64,000 bases of DNA from Pseudomonas viridiflava (lineage in GTDB: Bacteria > Pseudomonadota > Gammaproteobacteria > Pseudomonadales > Pseudomonadaceae). Under the pieces are notes generated by a model. That model saw only the letters and a list, made by a program, of their open reading frames with translations. It had not been told where the DNA came from and did no database searches. Both the position numbers and the translations under genes were made by a program. Shown piece by piece: positions 1 through 9,268 of the stretch. The stretch's first letter is position 1; the number at the start of each line of letters is the position of its first letter. The stretch covers positions 682,001 to 746,000 of the forward strand of contig NZ_UWFA01000416.1 in NCBI RefSeq assembly GCF_900601905.1. Direction: 5' to 3'.

Positions 1-1
1 C

Positions 2-1003
2 GAAGCCGGGTTCTTTCCGGGGGTGATTTACCTGCTCTCGCTGTGGTTCCCGAGCCGTTATCGGGCGCGCATGATCGCCACGTTCTACCTCGGCGTGCCC
101 ATCGCCCAGGTGCTCGGCGCTCCGCTGTCGGTGGGTCTGATGCAACTGGGCGATGCCTGGGGCTTTGTTGGCTGGCGGGTGATGTACATCGTCGAAGCGG
201 TTCCGGCCGTGATTCTCGGCGTGGTCTGCTACTTCTACCTCACCGACCGCCCCGCCGACGCCCATTGGCTCACCGACGAACAGCGTAACTGGTTGATCAA
301 GACACTGGATCAGGAAGAGCGCAACAAGCCGCTGGTAGTGGGCGTACAGCCGACCAAGGGCCAGATGATCCGCAAGGCGCTGGCCAGCAAACAGGTGTGG
401 TTGCTGGCGCTGGTGTATTTCGGCATCACCTCCGGCTCCAACGCCATGAACTTCTTCCTGCCCACGGTACTGGCTTCGTTCCGCGCTTCCTTCGGGCTGG
501 AAATCGGCCTGATGCAGAACGGCCTGATTACCGCCATTCCCTACGCCGTGGCTGCGGTGGCGATGATCTGGTGGAGTCGCCGCTCGGACCGCCTGCAGGA
601 GCGTCACTGGCACGCCGGCGGCGCGGCGATGCTGGCCGCTGCGGCGATTGCACTGGCGTTGGTGATCAACCAGCCGTGGATCATCGTGATCGGCTTTGTC
701 TTCCTGGCGATGGGCGTGTACAGCGCGATCAACGTGTTCTGGGCGGTGCCCGGGCAAGTGCTGACCGGCGTCGGCGCCGCTGCCGGGATCGGGCTGATCA
801 ACTCCATCGGCAACCTGAGCGGTTTTTCCGGCCCTTACCTCACCGGGCTGTTGTTCACCATGACCGGCAGCTATACGCCGGGCTTCCTGATGATTGCCGC
901 GCTGGTCGGCCTTGGCGGTCTGGGCATGGTGCTGATGCCGCGCAACCCGGTTTCGCTGACGGGCACCGCCACCACCGATAACAGCCTGGGAGCCAAGACA
1001 TGA
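2..1003 (+). CDS. MFS transporter, anion:cation symporter type (5' end outside window)
   Basis: The reading frame is already open at the left edge, so this is the C-terminal part (about 333 residues) of a major facilitator permease. The visible part holds a Ser-Arg-Tyr-Arg-Ala-Arg loop, which is the usual cytoplasmic MFS signature after TM4, then paired hydrophobic helices and a hydrophilic central loop near DRPADAHWLTDEQR. Those features fit the ACS family of organic acid permeases (phthalate, hydroxyphenylacetate and sugar-acid transporters). The stop overlaps the start of the following reductase in an ATGA, so the two are translationally coupled. The pair probably imports and reduces a small hydroxy or oxo acid. 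The substrate cannot be read from the sequence. Confidence 0.85.
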   Translation, partial: EAGFFPGVIYLLSLWFPSRYRARMIATFYLGVPIAQVLGAPLSVGLMQLGDAWGFVGWRVMYIVEAVPAVILGVVCYFYLTDRPADAHWLTDEQRNWLIKTLDQEERNKPLVVGVQPTKGQMIRKALASKQVWLLALVYFGITSGSNAMNFFLPTVLASFRASFGLEIGLMQNGLITAIPYAVAAVAMIWWSRRSDRLQERHWHAGGAAMLAAAAIALALVINQPWIIVIGFVFLAMGVYSAINVFWAVPGQVLTGVGAAAGIGLINSIGNLSGFSGPYLTGLLFTMTGSYTPGFLMIAALVGLGGLGMVLMPRNPVSLTGTATTDNSLGAKT

Positions 1004-1884
1004 GTCAGGCAACCATTGCCTTCCTCGGCACCGGCATCATGGGCGAGCCCATGGTCCGCAATCTGCTGCGGGCCGGGTTCAGGCTGCGCGTCTGGAACCG
1101 GTCCAGTGCCAAGGCTGCAGAGCTTGGGTCAGCAGGCGCTCAGGTATACGACAGCGCAGCCAGTGCCGCCGAAGGCGCCAGTGTGCTGGTGTGCATGCTC
1201 AGCGACGGTCCGACCTGTGACCAGGTGCTGTTCGGCGACCACGCTGCGGTACACGCACTGCCAACCGGAGCCGTGGTGATGGTGATGAGTTCGATCCCGG
1301 TGGAAACCGCGGTCGAACAGGCTCGACTTTGCGCCGAACGGGGTCTGGGCTACCTGGATGCACCGGTGTCCGGCGGTCAGCGTGGCGCCCGGGAAGCCAG
1401 CCTGGCGATCATGGTCGGCGGCACCGCAGTGGCCTTCGAGCAGGGCCGCGAGGTGCTGGCGGCCATGGGACGCCCGGTGCACGTAGGCCCGAGCGGCACG
1501 GGGCAGTTGTCCAAACTGGTCAATCAATTGATCGTCGCCAGTACCATTGCAACCGTCGCCGAAGGGCTGTTGCTGGCCGAGCGTGGCGGGGCCGACCCGG
1601 CCAGGGTCCATCAGGCATTGCTCGGCGGCTTCGTCGATTCACCGATCTGGCGTCAGCACGGGCAGCGCATGCTGGACAATGACTTCACCCCGGGCGGCCC
1701 CGCCAAATGGCAGCTCAAGGACACCCACACCGCCCTCGCCCAGGCCCGCGCCCTTGGCCTGAACCTGCCGGTGGCCAGCCTGGTCGACGGGTTGTTTCAG
1801 GCCATGGTCGACGCCGGCGACGGTGAACTGGACCATGCCGGGCTGATCCGTCAGCTGCGGCGCGATAATCCAGAGGCGCGATAG
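1000..1884 (+). CDS. NAD(P)-dependent beta-hydroxyacid dehydrogenase (3-hydroxyisobutyrate / tartronate semialdehyde reductase family)
   Basis: This 294-residue protein has the family layout: an N-terminal Rossmann fold with GTGIMG at residues 10-15, the substrate signature DAPVSGG at 120-126, and the catalytic lysine K172 in a SKLVNQ context. Family members reversibly reduce 3-oxo acids such as tartronate semialdehyde or methylmalonate semialdehyde with NAD(P)H. The ATG overlaps the stop of the upstream permease, so the two are co-translated. This suggests use of an imported sugar acid or glycerate-type compound. GarR, GlxR and MmsB cannot be told apart from the sequence alone, so no symbol is given. 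Confidence 0.85.
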   Translation: MSQATIAFLGTGIMGEPMVRNLLRAGFRLRVWNRSSAKAAELGSAGAQVYDSAASAAEGASVLVCMLSDGPTCDQVLFGDHAAVHALPTGAVVMVMSSIPVETAVEQARLCAERGLGYLDAPVSGGQRGAREASLAIMVGGTAVAFEQGREVLAAMGRPVHVGPSGTGQLSKLVNQLIVASTIATVAEGLLLAERGGADPARVHQALLGGFVDSPIWRQHGQRMLDNDFTPGGPAKWQLKDTHTALAQARALGLNLPVASLVDGLFQAMVDAGDGELDHAGLIRQLRRDNPEAR

Positions 1885-2074
1885 CCTGAACAGGTTGTAG
1901 AGATGCTCGCTCTCCCCGTGGGACCGACCACGAATTTCTGTAGCCGCCACCACGGCGGCCCCCACCTTTCAAGATTGTCATTCTCCGATCATCTTCACGT
2001 TACCCCTCCTCCCCTAAGATCACCCTTGATAGCTGCAGAGCGCTTTAACGCTTTGCAATGACTGCCCTCAATCA

Positions 2075-2302
2075 ATGGTGAACACAGTGAATGTACTCAA
2101 ATCGATGGTCTTGACCTTCGCCGCGCTGTCCTGCACGGCGGTCATGGCCGAAGGCGGTAGCGAACGCGCCAGCCAGGCTGCCGAGAAGATGCGGGTTGCC
2201 CAGCAGATGCGTATCGATGATCAACGCCGCAATGAATCCGAACGCCTGGTCAATGCCGACAAAAAGCCAACCACCGACCTGCCGCGCAAATCGGAAGGTT
2301 GA
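2075..2302 (+). CDS. small secreted protein of unknown function
   Basis: This 75-residue protein has a short basic/hydrophobic N-terminus and a probable signal peptidase I site after AVMA, leaving a hydrophilic, charged mature peptide of about 50 residues (QAAEKMRVAQQMRIDDQRRNE). The ATG at 2075 has no good ribosome binding site. An in-frame GTG at 2087 is an alternative start. A strong terminator follows, which supports a real transcription unit. I do not recognise a family; Pseudomonas genomes carry many such small periplasmic proteins. Confidence 0.55.
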   Translation: MVNTVNVLKSMVLTFAALSCTAVMAEGGSERASQAAEKMRVAQQMRIDDQRRNESERLVNADKKPTTDLPRKSEG

Positions 2303-2368
2303 AACCTGCGTCCACACTGATTCGCCTTTAGCAGCTTCACGGCTCCTTTGGTCAAGGTGAATATTTCA

Positions 2369-2392
2369 GCGCCCTTCGGGGCGTTTTTTTTG
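2369..2392 (+). terminator. rho-independent terminator
   Basis: A GC-rich stem (CGCCC/GGGCG with a TTC loop) is followed by seven or more T residues. It lies 67 bases after the small secreted protein gene and ends its transcript. Confidence 0.85.
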
Positions 2393-2433
2393 CGCTTTTT
2401 TCCGCATCACGAACGGCAGGGGCTGCGGAATAT

Positions 2434-2467
2434 AAAAAGCCCGCGGCAGTGACCTGCAGCGGGCTTT
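2434..2467 (-). terminator. rho-independent terminator of the czcCBA operon
   Basis: The inverted repeat AAAGCCCGC / GCGGGCTTT surrounds a 14-base loop. On the minus strand the stem is followed by a T-rich run, 23 bases past the stop of czcA. It faces the terminator at 2369, so the two convergent units are insulated. Confidence 0.8.
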
Positions 2468-2489
2468 GCTGGCGCTCGTCAAACCAACG

Positions 2490-5400
2490 TTACAGGTCTT
2501 CCTCGCGGCGGTGCGCCCACTGATACAACGCAGGCAGTACCAACAGCGTCAGGGCAGTGGAAGACAAAATGCCGCCGATCACTACCGTCGCCAGAGGCCG
2601 CTGGACTTCAGCGCCCGTGCCGGTGGCCAGGGCCATCGGTATAAAGCCCAGCGAAGCCACCAGAGCGGTCATCAACACCGGGCGCAGGCGGGTCAGCGCG
2701 CCAACATTGATCGCATCACTGAGCGTGCGCCCTTCCTCACGCAGGTTGCGGATGAAAGCGATCATCACCAGGCCATTGAGCACCGCCACCCCGGACAAGG
2801 CGATGAAGCCCACGCCGGCGGAAATCGACAGGGGGATGTCCCTCAACCAGAGCGCCATGACCCCGCCGGTCAAGGCGAACGGTATGCCGGTAAATACCAG
2901 TAGCCCATCCTTGAGGTTGTTGAACATCATGAACAACAGGGCCAATACCAGCAGCAGCGCCACTGGCACCACAATCTGCAGACGTTTGGCGGCAGACTGC
3001 AGTTGCTCGAACTGACCGCCCCAACTGGTCCAGTACCCAGGCGGGATCTGCACACTGGAGTTGATGGTCTCCCCGGCTTCCTGAACAAACGAACCCAGGT
3101 CACGACCGCGCACATTGGCGCTGACGATCACCACCCGTTTGCCGTTCTCGCGGCTGATCTGATTGGGGCCCAGCACCAGATCCAGGCTGGCGACCTGAGA
3201 CAGCGAGATGAAACTGATCTGCTGATTGCTGCCATTGGCGGGCACCGGAATCAGCAGGCTGGAAAGCCCGGCCACGTCGGTTCGCAGGTTCTCGGAAAGG
3301 CGCACCACCAGGTCGAAACGACGATCGCCTTCGTACAGTGTGCCAGCCTGACGCCCGCCCACGGCGATCGCGACGGCTTCCTGAACATCACCCACATTCA
3401 AGCCATAGCGTGCGGCCTTGTCCCGATCAATATTGATGGTCAACACCGGTAACCCGGTGGTCTGCTCCACCTTGACCTCAGAGGCGCCCGCTACCTTTTG
3501 CAGGGTAGCGGCGATTTTGCCGGCGGTTTGGTTCAGCACGGTCATGTCATCGCCAAAGACCTTCACCGCAACATCGCTGCGCACCCCGGAAACCAGTTCG
3601 TTGAAGCGCAGCTGGATCGGTTGCGACAGCTCATAGTTGCTGCCCGGCACGCTGGCGGCGGCGCGCTGCAACTCGGCGATCAGGGTTTCGCGGGACTTGT
3701 CAGGATCAGGCCATTCGTTCTGCGGCTTGAGCATCACGTAGCTGTCTGAAATGTTTGGCGGCATCGGGTCGGCAGCAATTTCAGCCGTGCCGGTGCGGGC
3801 GAACATGCGCTGCACTTCCGGCATTTGTGCGACAACGGCTTTTTCCAGGCGCTGCTGCATGTCCACCGATTGGCTCAGGCTGGTGCCCGGCACCCTGAGC
3901 GCCTGCAAGGCAAAGTCGCCCTCGCTCAGGCTCGGAATGAACTCGCTGCCCATGCGGCTGGCGGCAAAACCGGACAGCACGATCACCACCAACGCCAGCG
4001 AAAACGCAATGGCCCGCTGCCCCAGTACCCAGCCCAGGACCGGCGCATAGCAGCGCCTGGCTGCGCGCATCACCACGCCTTCTTCTTCCTTGACCTTGCC
4101 CGTCACGAACATGGCGATGGCCGCCGGGACAAAGGTCACCGAAAGAATCATGGCGCCGAGCAACGCAATCACCACCGTGAACGCCATAGGGTGAAACATT
4201 TTGCCTTCCACCCCGGTCAGGGCAAAGATCGGCAGGTACACCACCATGATGATCAACTGACCAAAGATCAGCGGCCTGCGGGCTTCCTTTGCCGCTGCAA
4301 ACACCTCGTGAAAACGCTCGGAACGGCTGAGCATCCTGCCGTGTTTCTGTTGCGCATGGGCCAGCCTGCGGATTGCGTTTTCGACGATCACTACCGCGCC
4401 GTCAACGATGATCCCGAAATCCAGCGCGCCCAGGCTCATCAGGTTGGCGCTGACTTTATTGCTGAACATTCCGGTGAAGGTAAACAACATCGCCAACGGG
4501 ATCACCATGGCAGTGATCAGCGCAGCCCGAATGTTGCCCAGGAACAGAAACAGAATGACGATGACCAGTATCGCGCCTTCGATCAGGTTCTTCTTGACCG
4601 TGGCGATGGCCTTTTCCACCAGGTTGGTGCGGTCATACACCGTGATCGCCTGCACGCCGTCGGGCAGCGAGCGGTTGATCTGCTCCAGTCTGGCGGCAAC
4701 GGCCTGCGACACCGTGCGGCTGTTTTCGCCGATCAGCATGAACACCGTCCCCAGTACCACCTCGCGGCCATTTTCAGTGGCGGCACCTGAACGAAGCTCC
4801 TGGCCGATACCCACCTGCGCCACGCTGCTGATCCGGATCGGCGTGCCCTGCACGTTGGCGATGACGATATTGGCAATATCCTGCACGGTACCCAGCTGGC
4901 CGGGAGCGCGGATCAGCAATTGCTCGCCGCCGCGCTCGATGTAACCGGCACCGACGTTGGCGTTGTTACGCTCCAGGGCTGCCACCAGATCGTTGAGGGT
5001 CAGCTTGTAGGCGGCGAGTTTCTTGGGATCAGGCGCGATTTGATACTGCTTGGCAAAGCCACCGATGGTGTTGATTTCGGCAACACCCGGGACATTGCGC
5101 AGCTGTGGCTTGATGATCCAGTCCTGGATTTCCCGCAGGTCGGTGGGCGTGTACGCCGTGCCGTCTTCCTTGCGAGCATCTTCCCGGGCTTCAACGGTCC
5201 ACAGGAAGATCTCGCCCAGGCCCGTGGAAATCGGCCCCATCACCGCATCGACACCCTCAGGCAGTTGGTCCCTGGCGATTTGCAGGCGCTCGCCCACCAG
5301 TTGCCGGGCGAAGAACAGATCGGTGCCGTCCTCGAAAATCACCGTGACCTGGGACAGCCCCGAACGCGACAGCGAACGGGTTTGCTGCAGACCGGGCAGG

Positions 5401-5624
5401 CCCGCCATGCTGGTTTCAATGGAAAAGGTAATGCGTTGCTCGGTTTCCAGCGGTGAAAAGCCCGGCGCCGAGGTATTGATCTGGACCTGCACATTGGTGA
5501 TGTCAGGGACCGCATCAATGGGCAGTTTCTGAAAGCTGGCAATACCGAGCCCAGCCATGAGCAACACAGCGAGCATGACAACGATGCGCTGCTCGATCGC
5601 GAATTGAATCAACCGTTCAAACAT
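2490..5624 (-). CDS. czcA: heavy-metal efflux RND transporter, inner-membrane pump (CzcA/CusA family)
   Basis: This is a 1044-residue HME-RND pump, normal family length, that uses the proton gradient to drive metal ions from the periplasm or cytoplasm through a tripartite channel. After the first transmembrane helix come two large periplasmic domains, each followed by a block of helices. The TM4 motif has D402, D408 and E415 in DFG..VDGAVVIVEN, the signature known for the Co/Zn/Cd (HME1) subgroup rather than the Cu/Ag pumps. It is the last gene of czcC-czcB-czcA, with 24 bases between czcB and czcA, and is followed by a terminator. The divergent czcR/czcS pair is the likely regulator. Zn/Cd/Co specificity is inferred from the motif. 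Confidence 0.93.
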   Translation of the reverse strand: MFERLIQFAIEQRIVVMLAVLLMAGLGIASFQKLPIDAVPDITNVQVQINTSAPGFSPLETEQRITFSIETSMAGLPGLQQTRSLSRSGLSQVTVIFEDGTDLFFARQLVGERLQIARDQLPEGVDAVMGPISTGLGEIFLWTVEAREDARKEDGTAYTPTDLREIQDWIIKPQLRNVPGVAEINTIGGFAKQYQIAPDPKKLAAYKLTLNDLVAALERNNANVGAGYIERGGEQLLIRAPGQLGTVQDIANIVIANVQGTPIRISSVAQVGIGQELRSGAATENGREVVLGTVFMLIGENSRTVSQAVAARLEQINRSLPDGVQAITVYDRTNLVEKAIATVKKNLIEGAILVIVILFLFLGNIRAALITAMVIPLAMLFTFTGMFSNKVSANLMSLGALDFGIIVDGAVVIVENAIRRLAHAQQKHGRMLSRSERFHEVFAAAKEARRPLIFGQLIIMVVYLPIFALTGVEGKMFHPMAFTVVIALLGAMILSVTFVPAAIAMFVTGKVKEEEGVVMRAARRCYAPVLGWVLGQRAIAFSLALVVIVLSGFAASRMGSEFIPSLSEGDFALQALRVPGTSLSQSVDMQQRLEKAVVAQMPEVQRMFARTGTAEIAADPMPPNISDSYVMLKPQNEWPDPDKSRETLIAELQRAAASVPGSNYELSQPIQLRFNELVSGVRSDVAVKVFGDDMTVLNQTAGKIAATLQKVAGASEVKVEQTTGLPVLTINIDRDKAARYGLNVGDVQEAVAIAVGGRQAGTLYEGDRRFDLVVRLSENLRTDVAGLSSLLIPVPANGSNQQISFISLSQVASLDLVLGPNQISRENGKRVVIVSANVRGRDLGSFVQEAGETINSSVQIPPGYWTSWGGQFEQLQSAAKRLQIVVPVALLLVLALLFMMFNNLKDGLLVFTGIPFALTGGVMALWLRDIPLSISAGVGFIALSGVAVLNGLVMIAFIRNLREEGRTLSDAINVGALTRLRPVLMTALVASLGFIPMALATGTGAEVQRPLATVVIGGILSSTALTLLVLPALYQWAHRREEDL

Positions 5625-5648
5625 GGAGGGATACTCATACGGGCCGGA

Positions 5649-6941
5649 TCAATGGGCGTGCTCGGCAGAGCCTTTACCCAGCTCTGACTTGAGGACGAAG
5701 CTGCCAGCGGCTGCGATTTGGGTACCGGCCGCCAGGCCGCTGGTGATTTCCACATAACCGCCGTCTCGTCGGCCGACCGTCACCGGCCGCACCTCGAAAC
5801 CCTGGGCATTGCGGACGAATACCGAGGGTTTGTCTTCAACCGACTGAAGCGCTGACTCGGGCACGCCGACCGCTGCCTGGGCCTGCTCGGCCTTGACATC
5901 GATGGATACGAACAACCCCGGACGCCAGGCCCCTTCGGGGTTGGCCAGCACCACGCGAACCACGGCGGCACGGGTCTGCTCGCCCAGCAAGCTGCCGACA
6001 TAGCTGATCCGGCCTTCAACGTGAGCGTTGAGCTCCGGCGCGCTGACCGTTACGGCTCGCCCGACCATGACCTTGTCGAGGTCCCTGGGGGTCGCGCCAA
6101 ACGTTGCCCAGACCCTGGAAAGGTCGGACAGGGTAAATGCGCTGCTGGTGTCGCCCACCACCTCGCCAATCGCCAGGTGTTTCTCAACCACCACCGCGTC
6201 GAAGGGCGCAATCAGCTCATACCGGTTGCCCGCGGAAGGCTTGAGGCTGGCGCCGATGGCACTCAATTTCTGGCGGCCGTTGGCAAAGCTGATATCGGCT
6301 TCCTGATAGGCCTGGCGGGCGGACAGGTAATCCTGCTCGGCAGATATCTTGTCCTCCCAGAGCTTTTTCTCACGCTGCAGGGTCAGCCGCGCCAGCTCCA
6401 GCCGCCGTTGTGCAGCGTGCAGTTCACTGCGCAGGTCCGAGATCTGCTGGCTGGCAATCACCGCCAGCACCTGGCCCTTTTTCACCGGCTGGCCCAGCTC
6501 GACCTTCACCTCTTCAACGACCCCGCTGACTCGGGGTACCACATGGGTGGTGCGGTCTTCATCGAAGCGGATCTCCCCGGGAAACGTGACCGAGGTGCTC
6601 ATCGAGCGCGACGCAGCAACCGCCAGCTCGATACCGGCCGCACTGATTTGCGCTGCGGACAGTTCAAGCTTGCCCTCCTCTGCATGGTCATCCGTTGCAG
6701 ACTCGCTGCCATGGCCTTCTTCGCCGTGCTCATCGTCCGCATGCTGCTCTTGCTCATGTGGCGGCTCTGGCGCAGAGGTGCCTTTGGCTGGCTGATCGTG
6801 GTCGTGATCGTCGAAGGGTTTGTCGCCGCCAGGCTGGCGCTCGACTGCTATAGGGGACTGCTGATCGACCATTGTCAGGCTGCCCAACCCAATGAACGCC
6901 ACCACCGCCAGGGCAATGGCCATACTTCGTTTGTTTTTCAT
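5649..6941 (-). CDS. czcB: efflux RND periplasmic adaptor (membrane fusion protein) with His/Asp-rich segment
   Basis: This 430-residue HlyD-type adaptor links the CzcA pump to the outer-membrane channel. An N-terminal membrane anchor (residues 8-24) is followed by a strongly His/Asp/Glu-rich linker at about 44-90 with DDHDHD and repeated EHGEEGHG-like stretches. Then come the barrel-sandwich, alpha-hairpin (AQRRLELARLTLQREKKL) and beta-barrel domains. Acidic His-rich N-termini are known in CzcB-like proteins and probably bind metal. The gene lies between czcC and czcA in one operon. The His-rich linker supports divalent metal as substrate. Confidence 0.92.
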   Translation of the reverse strand: MKNKRSMAIALAVVAFIGLGSLTMVDQQSPIAVERQPGGDKPFDDHDHDQPAKGTSAPEPPHEQEQHADDEHGEEGHGSESATDDHAEEGKLELSAAQISAAGIELAVAASRSMSTSVTFPGEIRFDEDRTTHVVPRVSGVVEEVKVELGQPVKKGQVLAVIASQQISDLRSELHAAQRRLELARLTLQREKKLWEDKISAEQDYLSARQAYQEADISFANGRQKLSAIGASLKPSAGNRYELIAPFDAVVVEKHLAIGEVVGDTSSAFTLSDLSRVWATFGATPRDLDKVMVGRAVTVSAPELNAHVEGRISYVGSLLGEQTRAAVVRVVLANPEGAWRPGLFVSIDVKAEQAQAAVGVPESALQSVEDKPSVFVRNAQGFEVRPVTVGRRDGGYVEITSGLAAGTQIAAAGSFVLKSELGKGSAEHAH

Positions 6942-7010
6942 AGATGCTCCAGGCGTACACAGGCCCGTCTCTGCGGTGCCGTGGCCCTGTCAGTGCGGAT
7001 GGAATAGAGG

Positions 7011-8282
7011 TCAGGGGCGCGCGTTGAAACGGCCTGGATCACCGTGAATACGCTCGACCGCCACCCTCGCCTCAGTGGCCATGGCCAGCGCTTCGAGGTA
7101 TTGGCCGCGAGCCGCAATCAGCGTGCGTTGTGCATCGAGAACTTCGAGGAAAGCGAATGTGCCCATCTCGAAACCACGGGTCGCCGCGTCGACGGCGCTT
7201 TTCGCCGAAGGCAGGATCACCTGATCGAAGGATGTGACGTCCTGGCTGGCCGCCAGCCATTGATCGACGGCGATCTGGGTCTGAGTCACTAACCTGAGTT
7301 CCACTGCATTGCGCAGATCCCGAGCCTGATCCGCCCGGCGCGACGCGGCCAGCACATTGCCTTGATTTCGGTTGAACAGTGGGATCGGTACTGACAGGCC
7401 CACCACGTTGATCCGTTCACGGTCTTCGCGGCTGTACTGGCTGCCAATGCTGACGCTCAGGTCCGGAATGCGCTGGGCCCGCTCCGAGCCCAGCGCCGCG
7501 TCGCGCTGGTCGATCTGAACCCGGGCCAGGCGCATTTGCGCTGACTGATCGACGGCACTCAACAACTGCGCCATGGACAGGGATTTGCCGGGCGCCACCT
7601 CGGCAGTCTGAAGATGGTCAAAGGCCACCGACGGCGCTCCGGTGATCCGCGCCAGCTCCCTGTAGCCAATGATTTTCTGAGTTTCGGCGCGGCGCACCAA
7701 CAGCTCGGTCTCGGCCAGTTGCACCCGCGCCCGAGTGACCTCCACCGGCGATGATTTGCCCGCTTGAACCCGCCCCTCGGCGACTTCAAGGCCGCGCTCG
7801 GCCAGCGCCTGAGACTGGCGAGCCAGATCCAGTCCGGTTTGGGCACGCAGCGCCGTGTGGAACGCTTGGACTACGTCCGCACGCAGTTCGTTACCGCGTC
7901 GCTCAAGCTCAATGCTGGCGGCGTCCTGGCCTCGGCTCGCGGCCTCTATGCGCGCTCCCCGTTTGCCACCCAGCTCAAGGGCCTGGCTGAGCATGACTGT
8001 TGTGGTGCTGGTGCTGCGCCGGGTGTCTTCGGCTTCCCAGGACAGCACCGGATTGGGCATCAGCCCGGCTTGCTGACGCTCCCCCTGGGCCACGCCGATC
8101 TCCCAGCGGGCAGCGGCCAGCTCAGGGTTGTCGGCAAAGGCCGCCTCAATGGCTTGCGGCAGGCTCAGGCTGCGCCCGGCCGTTGCACTCTGGGCGCTGA
8201 ACGGCAATAACAGTAATGACAGCAGACACAAAGCACTCAGTGTCAGCGCCGGCGTCATTGTCAGGGTTCTATACCAAGGCAC
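7011..8282 (-). CDS. czcC: TolC-family outer-membrane efflux channel of the heavy-metal pump
   Basis: This 423-residue outer-membrane factor has a signal peptide ending near SAQSA and the duplicated long-helix/beta-strand pattern of the TolC family (Ala/Glu/Arg-rich coiled segments, ATRGFEMGTFAFLEVLDAQRTL near the C-terminus). It forms the exit duct for CzcBA. The chosen start is a GTG with AAGAGG seven bases upstream; an ATG eight codons further in has no ribosome binding site. It is the first gene of the operon and is transcribed away from czcR. Confidence 0.9.
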   Translation of the reverse strand: MPWYRTLTMTPALTLSALCLLSLLLLPFSAQSATAGRSLSLPQAIEAAFADNPELAAARWEIGVAQGERQQAGLMPNPVLSWEAEDTRRSTSTTTVMLSQALELGGKRGARIEAASRGQDAASIELERRGNELRADVVQAFHTALRAQTGLDLARQSQALAERGLEVAEGRVQAGKSSPVEVTRARVQLAETELLVRRAETQKIIGYRELARITGAPSVAFDHLQTAEVAPGKSLSMAQLLSAVDQSAQMRLARVQIDQRDAALGSERAQRIPDLSVSIGSQYSREDRERINVVGLSVPIPLFNRNQGNVLAASRRADQARDLRNAVELRLVTQTQIAVDQWLAASQDVTSFDQVILPSAKSAVDAATRGFEMGTFAFLEVLDAQRTLIAARGQYLEALAMATEARVAVERIHGDPGRFNARP

Positions 8283-8428
8283 GTTTACACCTCTTCATGC
8301 ACTTCTCCACGCACGTTTCCAGTTGCCTGCATCACTCGGACAACCGTGAATGTTCACAACAGCCGCGCTGAGGCGGGGGTTGAAGGCGCCGACTTTAGGC
8401 AATGCAAGTTATCGAGGAGGTGGCGGCC

Positions 8429-8448
8429 AAATTACAATTCTGTTATCT
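8429..8448. promoter_or_regulatory. candidate metal-responsive response-regulator operator (CusR/CopR-like box)
   Basis: The imperfect inverted repeat AAATTACAA-TT-CTGTTATCT lies in the czcC-czcR divergent region. Six of nine arm positions are symmetrical. It resembles the E. coli CusR site (AAAATGACAA-NN-TTGTCATTTT). It lies 146 bases from the czcR ATG and 147 bases from the czcC start, so one site could serve both promoters. Function is inferred from position and similarity. Confidence 0.5.
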
Positions 8449-8593
8449 GCGCAAGCGCGGCGGGTTTGTCCCTTAGAATGCCGCCGCGTCGCCACTGTCA
8501 GGCAACGCAGGCTTGACCCTGCAGCCGCTACAGCGTGCAGAATCGCCCTCTCACCCACCGTTATGTTCGTTGCCCCCAGAACAGGAATCTGAC

Positions 8594-9268
8594 ATGCGCA
8601 TCCTTGTCGTCGAGGACGAGCCGAAAACCGCCGATTACATGCATCAGGGTCTGACGGAAAGTGGCTATGTCGTGGATATCGCCATGACCGGGCTGGATGG
8701 CCTCTATCTGGCACAGCATCAGACTTATGACGTGGTGATACTGGACATCAACCTGCCCGAAATGGACGGCTGGGAAGTGCTGGCGCGACTGCGCAAGACC
8801 GCCAATACCCGGGTCATGATGGTCACCGCACGCGGGCGCCTGGACGAGAAAGTCAGGGGCCTGGAATTGGGCGCCGATGATTACCTGGTCAAACCCTTCG
8901 AGTTCCCTGAATTGCTGGCAAGGGTGCGCACCCTCATGCGCCGCAGCGAGCAGCCGGGCTTGCCTCAGGTGCTACGGGTGGCTGATCTGGAACTGGATCA
9001 GGGTCGCCACCGTGCGTTTCGCGGTGCCCAGCGTATCGACCTGACGACCAAGGAATTTGCCCTGTTGCACCTGCTGATGAAGCACAGCGGTGAGGTCATG
9101 TCGCGCACGCAGATCATCTCGCTGGTGTGGGACATGAACTTTGATTGCGACACGAATGTGGTGGAAGTTTCGATACGGCGTTTGCGGGCAAAAATTGATG
9201 ATCCCTTCGAACACAAGCTGATCCACACCCTGCGTGGCGTCGGCTACGTGCTGGAAGCCCGGGAATGA
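8594..9268 (+). CDS. czcR: heavy-metal response regulator, OmpR family
   Basis: This 224-residue regulator has a receiver domain with the acidic pocket E8/D9 and phospho-acceptor D51 (VVILDINLPEMDGW), then a winged-helix DNA-binding domain from about residue 125. The sequence is close to CzcR/CopR/CusR-type activators of metal efflux. The ATG at 8594 matches the family start MRILVVEDE; the longer upstream frame is not used. The stop overlaps the kinase start (ATGA). It should activate both its own operon and the divergent czcCBA. CopR cannot be fully excluded, but the neighbouring pump has the Zn/Cd/Co signature. Confidence 0.88.
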   Translation: MRILVVEDEPKTADYMHQGLTESGYVVDIAMTGLDGLYLAQHQTYDVVILDINLPEMDGWEVLARLRKTANTRVMMVTARGRLDEKVRGLELGADDYLVKPFEFPELLARVRTLMRRSEQPGLPQVLRVADLELDQGRHRAFRGAQRIDLTTKEFALLHLLMKHSGEVMSRTQIISLVWDMNFDCDTNVVEVSIRRLRAKIDDPFEHKLIHTLRGVGYVLEARE

